Assembly (NCBI RefSeq): GCF_007830065.1
Contig: NZ_VLKK01000009.1
Coordinates: 84,098 to 148,097 of the forward strand
DNA from: Sphingobium wenxiniae
Lineage (GTDB): Bacteria; Pseudomonadota; Alphaproteobacteria; Sphingomonadales; Sphingomonadaceae
Direction: 5' to 3'
DNA length: 64,000 nt
Shown: positions 53,763 to 61,919 of the stretch, in pieces
Layout of the letters: the number at the start of each line of letters is the position of its first letter
How positions within the stretch are numbered: position 1 is the stretch's first letter
Notes under the pieces: generated by a model
Databases searched by the model: none
What the model was told of the DNA's origin: nothing
The model's input: only the letters and a program-made list of their open reading frames with translations
Program-made: the position numbers and the translations under genes

Positions 53763-54590
53763 TCACCGCCCCTGGAACACGGGTTTGCGCTTTTCCCGGA
53801 AGGCGGCGATGCCCTCCCTGCAATCGGCGCTGGATGCGCCCAGCGGGACCAGATCCAGTTCCGCGGCGATCATCTGTTCCACGCTGACGATTCCGGAGGC
53901 GAGCGCCGACTTGATCAGGGCGATCGGGATCGGCGCGGGGTCGGCGAACGCGGCTGCCAGTTCCAGGGCGCGGTCCAGAACGCCGCCCGTTTCAGCCAGT
54001 TCGTCGGCCATGCCGATCCGCACCGCTTCCGCGCCGTCCGACACGGACGACAGCATCATCATCCGCCGCGCGCGCGTCTTGCCCACGCGCTCGACCAGCG
54101 AATACAACATGCCCATGTCGGGCACGAGGCCGATCCTGGTGAAGGACATGCCGAACCGCGATGTGGGCGCCGCCACCACCAGATCGCAGGCCAGCGCGAT
54201 GGAACAGCCAGCGCCGAACGCGTCGCCTTCCACGGCGGCGATCACGGGCTTGGATGCGGTGGTGATGATGCGAAACAGCTCCATCACCTCCTTCATATTC
54301 TCGCGCGTTTCCATCGCGGTGGGCGGCGCAGGACGCGCCGCCACGCGGGAAAGGTCCGCGCCTGTGCAGAAATGCCCGCCCGCTCCGGTCAAAATGATCG
54401 CGCGCACCTGCGGGTCCGCGGAGAGGCGCTTGAGCGTCGCCGTGAGCGTGCGGCGCATTTCGGGATAGAATGCATTGCGGCGGCCCGGATTGTTCAGCGT
54501 CAGGATCGCGGTCGTCCCGATGCGGGCGGCGCCGACGCCCTCCTCGAAAACCGCATCTTCGCCCGCCTGCGCGGCCAGAGCATCAGTCAT
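53763..54590 (-). CDS. crotonase-fold enzyme lacking the hydratase glutamates (isomerase-like)
   Basis: Enoyl-CoA hydratase/isomerase superfamily, 275 residues from ATG 54590 (MTDALAAQAGEDAV). Oxyanion-hole residues are seen in FCTGADL. The first hydratase Glu position (GAGCS) has Ser, and the second region reads MSFTRIGLVPDMG with no Glu. The IGLVPDMG phrase resembles the catalytic Asp stretch of PaaG-type isomerases. The protein is therefore more likely an isomerase than a hydratase (inference). It overlaps the upstream crotonase gene by 8 bp and is 2 bp from the CoA-transferase. Confidence 0.88.
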   Translation of the reverse strand: MTDALAAQAGEDAVFEEGVGAARIGTTAILTLNNPGRRNAFYPEMRRTLTATLKRLSADPQVRAIILTGAGGHFCTGADLSRVAARPAPPTAMETRENMKEVMELFRIITTASKPVIAAVEGDAFGAGCSIALACDLVVAAPTSRFGMSFTRIGLVPDMGMLYSLVERVGKTRARRMMMLSSVSDGAEAVRIGMADELAETGGVLDRALELAAAFADPAPIPIALIKSALASGIVSVEQMIAAELDLVPLGASSADCREGIAAFREKRKPVFQGR

Positions 54591-55455
54591 CGAAATGCAC
54601 CTCGCCATCGCCGAAGGGTTCGTCGCGCTGACGCAGCGCTTCCTTCAATCCCTTCTCCCGCGCCAAGGCCATGAATGCGGGCAGTGCCGGGGATTGATGG
54701 GCGCGCACGTCATTTTCCGACGCAAGCCGCTGGAGCGTGGTGAACCCCATCAATTCCATGCCGACATTGACGATGCGCTTATGCGCGGCCGTCAGCGCCG
54801 GATCGACCAGCGCGATGCGGCGGGCAAGGGCATCGACTTCCGCATCCAGTTTCCCCGGCGGAACCGCCTTCAGCACCAGGCCGATCCGGGCGGCGTCCTT
54901 GCCGCGAATGACGTCGCCGGTCATCAGCAGCCGCTTCGCCCATTGCGGTCCCACATGATACAGCCACATATGGTTGGCCGGCGAACCCAAGGCCCGGGTG
55001 GCGGGAAACCCTATCCGCGCATCGTCGGCGGCGATGAGGATGTCGCAATTCAAGGCGACATCGGTCGCGGCGGCCAGACAATTGCCGGTGATCTTCGCGA
55101 TGACCGGCTTGTGCATCTTGAACAATATCTGCCGCGTGTCGCCTCTCAGGGTCGTGCGCCAGATGTCGTTCTCCACGCTGTCCCCGGCCCTGTAGTCGGC
55201 TGGATCATAGTCCCCGCTCGCCGCCCCGCCGGCAATGTCGGCACCGGCGGAGAAATTGCCGCCCGCACCCTGAAGGACCACGCATCGCACGCTGGAAAGA
55301 TCGTCCGCCTCCATCATCGCCGCCTTCAGGCCGTCGAGCATCTCGATGGTGATGGCGTTACGCTTTTCCGGGCGGTTGAGCGTGACATAGGCCACGCCCC
55401 CTTCCCGCACGTCCATGCTGATATGCTCATGCCCGCTGAACCACTTGCCCATCAT
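54583..55455 (-). CDS. crotonase-fold enzyme with altered active site
   Basis: Third member of the enoyl-CoA hydratase/isomerase superfamily in this block, 290 residues. The start is ATG 55455 (MMGKWFSGHEH), with ATG 55452 as an alternative; the extra N-terminus of the longer frame lies inside the amidohydrolase gene. FSAGADIAGG carries the CoA-binding turn. The usual Glu sites read LAAATDV and GFPATRALG, so one has Asp and the other Ala. It may act as a hydrolase, isomerase or dehalogenase-like enzyme rather than a hydratase. It starts 14 bp from the amidohydrolase stop. Confidence 0.87.
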   Translation of the reverse strand: MMGKWFSGHEHISMDVREGGVAYVTLNRPEKRNAITIEMLDGLKAAMMEADDLSSVRCVVLQGAGGNFSAGADIAGGAASGDYDPADYRAGDSVENDIWRTTLRGDTRQILFKMHKPVIAKITGNCLAAATDVALNCDILIAADDARIGFPATRALGSPANHMWLYHVGPQWAKRLLMTGDVIRGKDAARIGLVLKAVPPGKLDAEVDALARRIALVDPALTAAHKRIVNVGMELMGFTTLQRLASENDVRAHQSPALPAFMALAREKGLKEALRQRDEPFGDGEVHFDD

Positions 55456-55469
55456 ATCCGTCTCTATCG

Positions 55470-56666
55470 TTATGGCAGCAGGAGCTGCGCGTTGTTGACG
55501 AAGAAATCCTCGGCATAAGCCGGGTCCATCCGGTCGATCCATTTGCGGAACTTGCCGATCGGGTCCTTGCTGCCTTCCAGATGCGGGTAATCGGTGCTGT
55601 AGGTATAGACCTCCTTCAGCCCGAACCGATCCACCATCTTGGTCAGATCTTCATGCCAGAAGGGCGTCACCCGGACATTGCGCGCCAGATATTCGCTGGG
55701 GCGCATGTCATATCTGACGCCCAGCTTCGTCTGGAAATCGACCCAGATGTCCATCCGTTCCACCGCCGGTCCGACCCAGCCGGCGCCGAATTCGATGATG
55801 CCGAAACGCAGCCTGGGGAACCGTTCGAAAACGCCGCCCATGACCATGGTCTGCAAATAGAGTTCGGGCGCCATGTGGGCGACGAGCATGAAATAAGGGC
55901 TGATCGCTTCTTCGCCGCCTGCACGGATCGGGATGTCGGGCTTTTGGCCGGGGCCGTTCTTCAGCGCCGTCGAAAGCCCCCATCCGCGCTCAGGCAGCAT
56001 CTCGTCGCTATCGCGGCCGGACAATAGGCCCTGCCCGCCCAGATGGATCGTCGCCGTCAGGTCCGCTTCCTGGATGCGCGCCCAGAAAGGGTCCCACATC
56101 GCATGGGACGGGGACACGCCCGCGGGCGGCCGATTGCAGGGCAGAACCAGTCCCTTCGCCCCCTTCTTCGCCACGCGATCGACTTCGCGGCACGCCCATT
56201 CCACATCGCCCATGTTGATCTGACACAGACCGCGCGCGCGCCAGCCGGTCGCCGCCGACCAATCGATGGCGAAGTCGTTATAGCGTTCGCAGGCTTCGCG
56301 CGCCCACGGGGCGTCGATGCGCATTTCCTCGCCGAAACTGTTGGGGAAAACGAGCTGTGTCTTCACGCCCAGCGCGTCCAGGGCCTCCACCCGTTCATGC
56401 GGATCGACGGCGCCGAGCGCGCTCAGCCCCTTTACTTCCCACAGATCCTTGCGGTTGCGGGCCTTGGCTTGCTTATGTTCGTCCGAATGCACGAACTTGC
56501 GGACATACTCCATGACGAAGCCGCCGCCCTCGGGCCCAAGGGTTTCGGAGAAGAGCTGGTCATATTCCGGCGGCTCCAGATAAAAATGCCCGTCCGTGTC
56601 GAGCATCCGCCCGAAGAACGGATCTTTACGGGCTTTCTCGTCGGTCGAGAGGGTATTTGTCGACAT
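55470..56666 (-). CDS. amidohydrolase_2 family metal-dependent hydrolase
   Basis: TIM-barrel hydrolase or decarboxylase of the amidohydrolase_2 (ACMSD-related) family, 398 residues from ATG 56666 (MSTNTLSTDEKAR) after GAGGAG. The first motif is LDTDGHFYLEPP, with only one His where other members have His-x-His; later come TIHLGGQG, IEFGAGWVGPAVERMD and STDYPHLEGSKDP with the catalytic Asp. In related enzymes these residues bind metal and cleave a C-C or C-N bond. Within this block it probably cleaves a CoA-linked or ring compound (inference). It lies between the SDR and the third crotonase. Confidence 0.87.
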   Translation of the reverse strand: MSTNTLSTDEKARKDPFFGRMLDTDGHFYLEPPEYDQLFSETLGPEGGGFVMEYVRKFVHSDEHKQAKARNRKDLWEVKGLSALGAVDPHERVEALDALGVKTQLVFPNSFGEEMRIDAPWAREACERYNDFAIDWSAATGWRARGLCQINMGDVEWACREVDRVAKKGAKGLVLPCNRPPAGVSPSHAMWDPFWARIQEADLTATIHLGGQGLLSGRDSDEMLPERGWGLSTALKNGPGQKPDIPIRAGGEEAISPYFMLVAHMAPELYLQTMVMGGVFERFPRLRFGIIEFGAGWVGPAVERMDIWVDFQTKLGVRYDMRPSEYLARNVRVTPFWHEDLTKMVDRFGLKEVYTYSTDYPHLEGSKDPIGKFRKWIDRMDPAYAEDFFVNNAQLLLP

Positions 56667-56682
56667 CTTCACACTCCTCGAA

Positions 56683-57543
56683 TCAGCTTTTCTTGGATCG
56701 CGCCCAGTCGCGCACAGGCTCAAAGATCGGGAAACGCAGGCCGCGGCGAAGCCAGTTCGCGCCGTCGATCACCAGATTGTGCCCGGTGATGTAGGACGCG
56801 AAAGGCGAACAGAGAAAACAGGCGGCCCAGGCCAGTTCATGCAGCTCACCCACGCGCTGCGCCGGGATACGGTCCGCCATGTCGCTGCGTCCGGGCAGGT
56901 CCTTGAGGTTCTGGGGCTGGTCGTCATGGGGGAAGTTGCCCGGCATCAGGCCGTTCACCCTTATGCCGTCCGGCGCCCATTCGACGGACAGCGACTGGAC
57001 CAGATTGGCGACCCCCGCCTTGGCGGCGGCGGACGGCGCGGCGCCCGGTCCACCCGTCCAGGCATAGGTCGCGCCGATGTTGAGGATCGCTCCGGGCGCG
57101 CCCAGCGCGATCCGGCGCCGCGCGAATTCGGTGGAGCAGAAATAGGGACCGTCGAGCGTGATCTGCGTGATCGCGCGCCAACCGTTGGGCGACAGTTCCT
57201 CCGATGGAACCGGGAAATTGGCTGCGGCATTGTTGACCAGGATGGTGACAGGCCCCAACCGGCTTTCGACCTCATCGAACGCCGTCTTGACGGACTCGGC
57301 GGAGCGCACGTCGATGGCGACGCCGATCGCCTTGCCGCCGACTGCTTCGATCGCCGCGATTCCGCTCGCCCGATGCGCTTCGTCGCGGCTGGCGATCGCC
57401 ACCGTGCCGCCCAGGCGGGCAAAGCCCGTCGCGATCGCCTTGCCAAGGCCGGTGCCGCCGCCCGTGACCAATATGACATCGTGGGCGAATGTGTCCCTGG
57501 GGAGGAACGGGGCGTCCGCGCCCCTGGGTGGAGGAAGTGGCAT
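56683..57543 (-). CDS. SDR oxidoreductase, 2,4-dienoyl-CoA reductase-like
   Basis: Short-chain dehydrogenase/reductase, 286 residues. It has the NAD(P)-binding TGGGTGLGKAIA near residue 28 and NNAAANF. The usual YxxxK Tyr is replaced by Ser (PSAAAKAG), and an extra Tyr lies 11 residues earlier (TYAWTGG). This Tyr, Ser, Lys spacing (0, 11, 15) equals that of mammalian DECR1, where Tyr199, Ser210 and Lys214 act. The Asn of AAANF matches its active-site Asn. The enzyme therefore probably reduces a 2,4-dienoyl-CoA. It starts 14 bp after the TonB receptor stop. Confidence 0.88.
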   Translation of the reverse strand: MPLPPPRGADAPFLPRDTFAHDVILVTGGGTGLGKAIATGFARLGGTVAIASRDEAHRASGIAAIEAVGGKAIGVAIDVRSAESVKTAFDEVESRLGPVTILVNNAAANFPVPSEELSPNGWRAITQITLDGPYFCSTEFARRRIALGAPGAILNIGATYAWTGGPGAAPSAAAKAGVANLVQSLSVEWAPDGIRVNGLMPGNFPHDDQPQNLKDLPGRSDMADRIPAQRVGELHELAWAACFLCSPFASYITGHNLVIDGANWLRRGLRFPIFEPVRDWARSKKS

Positions 57544-57557
57544 GCCGTTTCTCCCGC

Positions 57558-59729
57558 TCAGAGTTTGGCCGATAGCGTCACGCCGAACCAGCGCGGCTTG
57601 GAATAGGAAACCGTGTCGGCAATCGTGCTGATCGTGTTGCTCTGAAAATAGAGCTGCTTGGTGAGGTTCTGGCCGAATACGCTCACGCTGAAATGATCGC
57701 CGGGCAGCGTATAGGTAATCGACCCGTTGACCACTTCATAAGCCGGCTGCACCACCCGGTTGCCCAGTTCCAGATAATATTTGGCGCTGAAGAGGGCGTT
57801 GCCGGCAAAGACGAGTTCGCCCCCGGCAATGTCTATGCCATAACTTGCGCCAAGATTGAGCGAGCGGCGGGGCGCGCGGATAAGATCATTGCCGCTGACG
57901 TCCCGCGAAACGGCACTGTTGCCGCCCACGGCAACGTCGTCGACAATCGTCGGGACGTTCACCGAAGCATTGGGGAAATCGGTAATGCGGGGACGCAGCA
58001 GCGACAGGCCGGCATTGAATTGCAGCCTGGGCGTCGGACGCCACACCGCAGTTGCCTCCAACCCCTTCACATCGGCTTCCGGCGCATTTTGCAGCACGCC
58101 CGAAAGCACGCCGTTGACCGTCGTGATCACCGTGGTCTGCAAGTTGGTATATTGATAGTGGAATGCTGCGGCCGTTACGGTCAATCCCGGCAGGAGCCGG
58201 GCCTTCCCGCCCACTTCATAAGCCTCTACCCGCTCCGGCTTGGCCGGAACCACGGCGCCGACGGCCGTTCCCGCGTTGAACGTGCCCGACTTATATCCTT
58301 CGCTGTAGGACGCATAGAGATTGGCATCCTCGCCGAACTCCCAGCGGACGACGGCCCGGGGCGAGACATCGGTATATTTGACCCGGCCATGGATCGCGGC
58401 GGCGGGCGGGGCGATGTAGGTCGATATGCGCTTGTCCTCGCTATACCGGATGCCGCCGGTCACGAACAATCGATCGAATATCTCGTATGTCGCCTCTCCG
58501 AAGGCGGAAAAGGCGCGGGTTTTCTGGCCATAGATCCGCGTCGAGCCATTAAGGACCTGGGGATCGTAGAAGCTGCGGCCCTGGAAGAAGCTGACGCCGC
58601 CGATCCATTGCAAGCGCGATCCCGGCGCGCTTGTGATGTTGAGTTCCTCGTTGCTCGAATGGGCCTTCAGATTCTGATCGTTGCTCTGATTGGCCCATGC
58701 CGACACGTCGAGATCGGAAATCGTGCGGATATGGCTCTTGGAATAGCTAGCCAGTCCTTGCAGCGTGGCAAATCCCAGATCGACCTTGGCATGACCGTCG
58801 ACGAACCATGTCCTGGCCTTGAGCGTGGGCACGAAGTTGGTGGCCGTCCGATAAGGGACGGTGGGCACGGCGATGTCGATGGGGATCGCCGGATCGGGCG
58901 TCCGCCTGCCGACGGTGTTGCCGTTCAGCGGCTGGCCGGAAAAGGCCGAATTGTCCTCATTGCTGGAATAGAGGCCATTAAGCTGGAATTCCAGGCCGTC
59001 GCGCGGCACGAAAAAGAGCTTCGCCCGGCTGGCATAGGCTTTGCGGCCGCCGACGCGCTTGTCCAGAAAGACATTGTCGATGAACCCATGGTCGCGCACG
59101 CCCACGCCGGAAATGCTCCCCAGCAGCGTCCCGGATTTGTTGAGCGCGCCGGACAGGACGGCGGTGCCCTTGAGGTAGCCGAAACGGCCTGCGCTGATCG
59201 ATGCCGATCCTTCCAGTTCGGGCTTGGGCGAATGGGTGATGATGTTGATTGCGCCGCCCGTCGCATTGCGTCCGAACAAAGTGCCCTGCGGCCCCTTCAA
59301 CACCTCGATCCGTTCAATGTCGGCAAGTTCGAAGAAGGTCGACGCCTGTTCCGACTGCAATACGCCGTCGATGAAGATCGACACGTTCGGTTCGTCGCCC
59401 GGACCGGAATTGCGATTGCCGATACCGCGGATGGTCGGCTGCGTGAACGTGCTGGACCGGGCGATCAGCAGACCCGGAGTCACCAGCGTCAGATCCTGCG
59501 TGGTCGATGCGCCGGCCGCCTCAAGCTCCTTGCCTGAAATGGCCGTCACCGACATCGGCACGTCGACCAGCCGCTCCACGCGCCGCTGCGCCGTAACGAC
59601 GATATCCGGATCGGCGACATTGGCCTGACCCGGCATGGCCGAAGACCCTTCGGCCTGGGCCATGACATGGCAAGGTGCGGCAGCAGCAAACACTATGCCC
59701 GCGATATTTCTGACGGTTGTCCCGCGCAT
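57558..59729 (-). CDS. TonB-dependent receptor of the catabolic block
   Basis: Outer-membrane TonB-dependent transporter, 723 residues from ATG 59729 (MRGTTVRNIAGIVF) after GGAGGGAGAAGGAA. The signal peptide ends near HVMAQ, with the TonB box-like DIVVTAQRR soon after. The plug has VLKGPQGTLFGRNATGGAIN; the barrel ends in the C-terminal phrase FGVTLSAKL, Leu being the last residue. This type is common for sphingomonad receptors that import plant or aromatic compounds. It is first in the block and probably brings the substrate into the periplasm (inference). It is unrelated in leader to the receptors at 14-21 kb. Confidence 0.9.
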   Translation of the reverse strand: MRGTTVRNIAGIVFAAAAPCHVMAQAEGSSAMPGQANVADPDIVVTAQRRVERLVDVPMSVTAISGKELEAAGASTTQDLTLVTPGLLIARSSTFTQPTIRGIGNRNSGPGDEPNVSIFIDGVLQSEQASTFFELADIERIEVLKGPQGTLFGRNATGGAINIITHSPKPELEGSASISAGRFGYLKGTAVLSGALNKSGTLLGSISGVGVRDHGFIDNVFLDKRVGGRKAYASRAKLFFVPRDGLEFQLNGLYSSNEDNSAFSGQPLNGNTVGRRTPDPAIPIDIAVPTVPYRTATNFVPTLKARTWFVDGHAKVDLGFATLQGLASYSKSHIRTISDLDVSAWANQSNDQNLKAHSSNEELNITSAPGSRLQWIGGVSFFQGRSFYDPQVLNGSTRIYGQKTRAFSAFGEATYEIFDRLFVTGGIRYSEDKRISTYIAPPAAAIHGRVKYTDVSPRAVVRWEFGEDANLYASYSEGYKSGTFNAGTAVGAVVPAKPERVEAYEVGGKARLLPGLTVTAAAFHYQYTNLQTTVITTVNGVLSGVLQNAPEADVKGLEATAVWRPTPRLQFNAGLSLLRPRITDFPNASVNVPTIVDDVAVGGNSAVSRDVSGNDLIRAPRRSLNLGASYGIDIAGGELVFAGNALFSAKYYLELGNRVVQPAYEVVNGSITYTLPGDHFSVSVFGQNLTKQLYFQSNTISTIADTVSYSKPRWFGVTLSAKL

Positions 59730-60161
59730 TTCCTTCTCCCTCCGCGTTTGTCTTTTGCAAACGATTCGCCTTAGGGTGACGTCGGATGAAGATTTAGTCA
59801 ACTAAGTTCAATTTTTTATAAAGTAAAACTCATTCACATTTTCGTGAAAACATTTCACATTTCCATATAATTTCACTTTGTTCCGTTATTATTATTTATT
59901 TTACTCAATTTATATTTATGATCTATTTTTAGTAATGATTTTATTAGTAATTTATAATTATAAATGTCGAATAATGGCGTATAGTCATGTGTATTTATTA
60001 TTTTCGTAGAATATTCGTGGATACCCACCATGCGATCGTCACGCATCGGCTTCTCGACATCCGGAGTGCCGCCTGAGCAGCGCAGGAGCAACGCGGACGG
60101 ACCGGCGGCACGCCCTGCATCGTCACGACCGAAGATTTTTACCCGAACCGATGCTCAGGCG
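59730..60161. promoter_or_regulatory. AT-rich region upstream of the catabolic block
   Basis: This 432-bp gap precedes the block's first gene. Bases 59794-59805 hold TTAGT-CA-ACTAA, a possible operator 65 bp before the receptor ATG. From about 59806 to 60015 the sequence is very AT-rich and contains a perfect 16-bp palindrome ATTTATAATTATAAAT (59950-59965), plus TTCACAT-type repeats near 59830-59860. A 72-codon minus-strand frame (59873-60091) crosses it but has no support as a gene. From 60020 the composition returns to normal. Confidence 0.55.
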
Positions 60162-61031
60162 TCAGGGCGCGGCCGGCAGCCGGGTGAGGTTATCCGCCGC
60201 CGCCTTGCCCGCCGGCGCTTCGGGGGCCAGTTTCACCGCCCGTTGCCAGGCCGAACGCGCAATATCCGCATGGCCGGTGAGGATCGCGATATTGCCTTCC
60301 TCCAGCGCGACGGACGCGTCATCGGGCGACAGTTGAACAGCCCGGGCGATATGCGCCTGCGCCAGCGGCATTTCTCCCATGCGCCGCGCCAGGGTGGCGG
60401 ACAGCAACCAGCCGAGCGGGTCCCTGGGCGCCTGATCCAGCGCCACATCAAGCGATTCCCGCGCGCCCTTATTGTCGTTCAGCGCGACAAGGGCGCGGGC
60501 GCGGTCCAGATGCGCTTCGCCCTTTTCGATCCCGTCGGGCAAGCCGCGCGCCAGCGCCGCGTCGAAATCGGCCTTTGCCTTGACCGCATCGCCGCCTGCC
60601 AGCGCGGCATTGCCCGCCTGCGCCCAGAGCCGCGCGCTTTGCGCCATTTCGCCTGTGCGTTCGGCTTCGTCCGCCGCCTGTTCCAGCGCGACGATGGCGG
60701 GCGCCCAGCGTTCCGCGCGCGCATAGGCAAAGCCCATGCAATGCCGGGCGTAGAAACCGCCGCCTTCGATCCGCCATTTTTCCGCAAAGGCCACCCCTTG
60801 TTCCGGCGACTGGAGCGCGGCGTCGATGCAGGCCTGAAAAGGCGCGGCATATTTGGGCGGGACGGGGATCATGCCGTCCTTCGCCTCTCCCGACGTCCGG
60901 GGCGCGGGCGCGCTTTCCGCAGCGGCGGCGCGTGCTTCGACGGCCTCCTTGCGCTTGCGGTTCATCACCGCCTCGATCTCCGGATCATAGGCCTGGGGCA
61001 TGAGCAGCAGGAGGGGAAGAAGGAAGGGCAT
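60162..61031 (-). CDS. TPR-repeat protein, probably exported
   Basis: A 289-residue protein starting at ATG 61031, one base overlapping the upstream hydrolase stop (TGATG). A short hydrophobic N-terminus (MPFLLPLLLLMPQAYD) is probably a signal. The rest is built of tetratricopeptide-like helical repeats: WAPAIVALEQAADEAERTGE, LWAQAGNAALAGGDAVKAKA and LLSATLARRMGEMPLAQA are examples. Such domains hold protein complexes. The hydrolase gene upstream is coupled to it, but no function is suggested. Confidence 0.82.
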   Translation of the reverse strand: MPFLLPLLLLMPQAYDPEIEAVMNRKRKEAVEARAAAAESAPAPRTSGEAKDGMIPVPPKYAAPFQACIDAALQSPEQGVAFAEKWRIEGGGFYARHCMGFAYARAERWAPAIVALEQAADEAERTGEMAQSARLWAQAGNAALAGGDAVKAKADFDAALARGLPDGIEKGEAHLDRARALVALNDNKGARESLDVALDQAPRDPLGWLLSATLARRMGEMPLAQAHIARAVQLSPDDASVALEEGNIAILTGHADIARSAWQRAVKLAPEAPAGKAAADNLTRLPAAP

Positions 61032-61789
61032 CAGAAACTGTCCAGCAGGCTGGCGACGGTGCGGATCAACAAGGCGATGTCGCTGTCGCGCGAAAGGCGG
61101 TGGTCGCCGTCCTTAACCAGCAGCGTCTGCACATCGGATGAACGCACCTGCTTTGCGATCCGCAGCGCGACGTCCCAGGGCACGTCTGGATCAGCCTGGC
61201 CGTGGAGCAGGCGAATGGGGCAATCGAGCGCGATCTCGCTCTCCAGAAGCTTGAGCGCCTGTCCCGATTCCCAGAAGCCCAGCGTCGTCACATAAGGCTG
61301 ATCGCCATAGGGCGTCGGCTCGACGAGGCGGCCTTGCGCGGCCAGCGTCGCCCGGTCGGCTTGCGGAAATCCCCATTCGGTGAAATCGGGCGCCGCCGCT
61401 ATGCCCACGATCCCCGCCACGCGATCCGGCCGGGCGAGCGCAATCAGCAGGGCCAGCCATCCGCCCATGGATGATCCGACAAGGAGCAGAGGCCCCTGCG
61501 TCAGCCCATCGATCAGCGACAGGGCATCGTCGCGCCAGCTTGCCAGCGTGCCGTCCTCGAACGCGCCCTCGCTCGCGCCGTTGCCGGCATAGTCCAGCCG
61601 CAGCATGGCCCGCCCCGTGTCCGCCGCCCATTGATCCAGCGCGATGGCCTTGCCGCCTTCCATGTCCGACATATAGCCGGGCAGAAAGACGATGGTAGCG
61701 CCCTTCCCGGCCCGATGGCGATAGGCCAGCTTCAGCCCGTCGGGGCGCGGGAGGAAGGAAGGTGGAAGTGATGGCGGGGTATCGAGAAT
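61031..61789 (-). CDS. alpha/beta hydrolase, probably starting at ATT
   Basis: Alpha/beta hydrolase of 252 residues. GSSMGG holds the nucleophile Ser; oxyanion HG-type phrase FLPGYMSDMEGGK, RLLHGQADPDVP (catalytic Asp) and DGDHRLSR (His) complete the triad. No ATG, GTG or TTG in frame lies between the tRNA promoter and the conserved start. An ideal AGGAGG (61795-61800, minus strand) lies 5 bases before an ATT at 61789, giving MLDTPPSLPPSFL if initiated there. A longer frame would run through the tRNA and is not plausible. CTG 61849 is an alternative. Confidence 0.82.
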   Translation of the reverse strand: MLDTPPSLPPSFLPRPDGLKLAYRHRAGKGATIVFLPGYMSDMEGGKAIALDQWAADTGRAMLRLDYAGNGASEGAFEDGTLASWRDDALSLIDGLTQGPLLLVGSSMGGWLALLIALARPDRVAGIVGIAAAPDFTEWGFPQADRATLAAQGRLVEPTPYGDQPYVTTLGFWESGQALKLLESEIALDCPIRLLHGQADPDVPWDVALRIAKQVRSSDVQTLLVKDGDHRLSRDSDIALLIRTVASLLDSF

Positions 61790-61874
61790 CTGATCCTCCT
61801 GCGGGATGGAAGCCTTTGCCGATCCTTTAGAAGGTCCGATGAGCGGAGTCAGAAAAATTATGGGTCGGATATGA

Positions 61875-61903
61875 TTGACAGCCCCCCACCCAACGGCTAA
61901 TCG
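61875..61903 (+). promoter_or_regulatory. promoter of tRNA-Leu
   Basis: A perfect -35 TTGACA (61875-61880), a 17-base spacer and the -10-like TAATCG (61898-61903). The predicted start is about 10 bases before the tRNA. Good spacing supports this call; the -10 is weak. Confidence 0.6.
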
Positions 61904-61919
61904 CGCCCACCTACCCCGT

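Noticed and set aside
59873..60091. 72-codon minus-strand frame in the AT-rich gap
   Set aside because: The N-terminal part is in GC-rich DNA and the rest is Lys/Asn/Ile-rich, following base composition. No ribosome-binding site, no domain.
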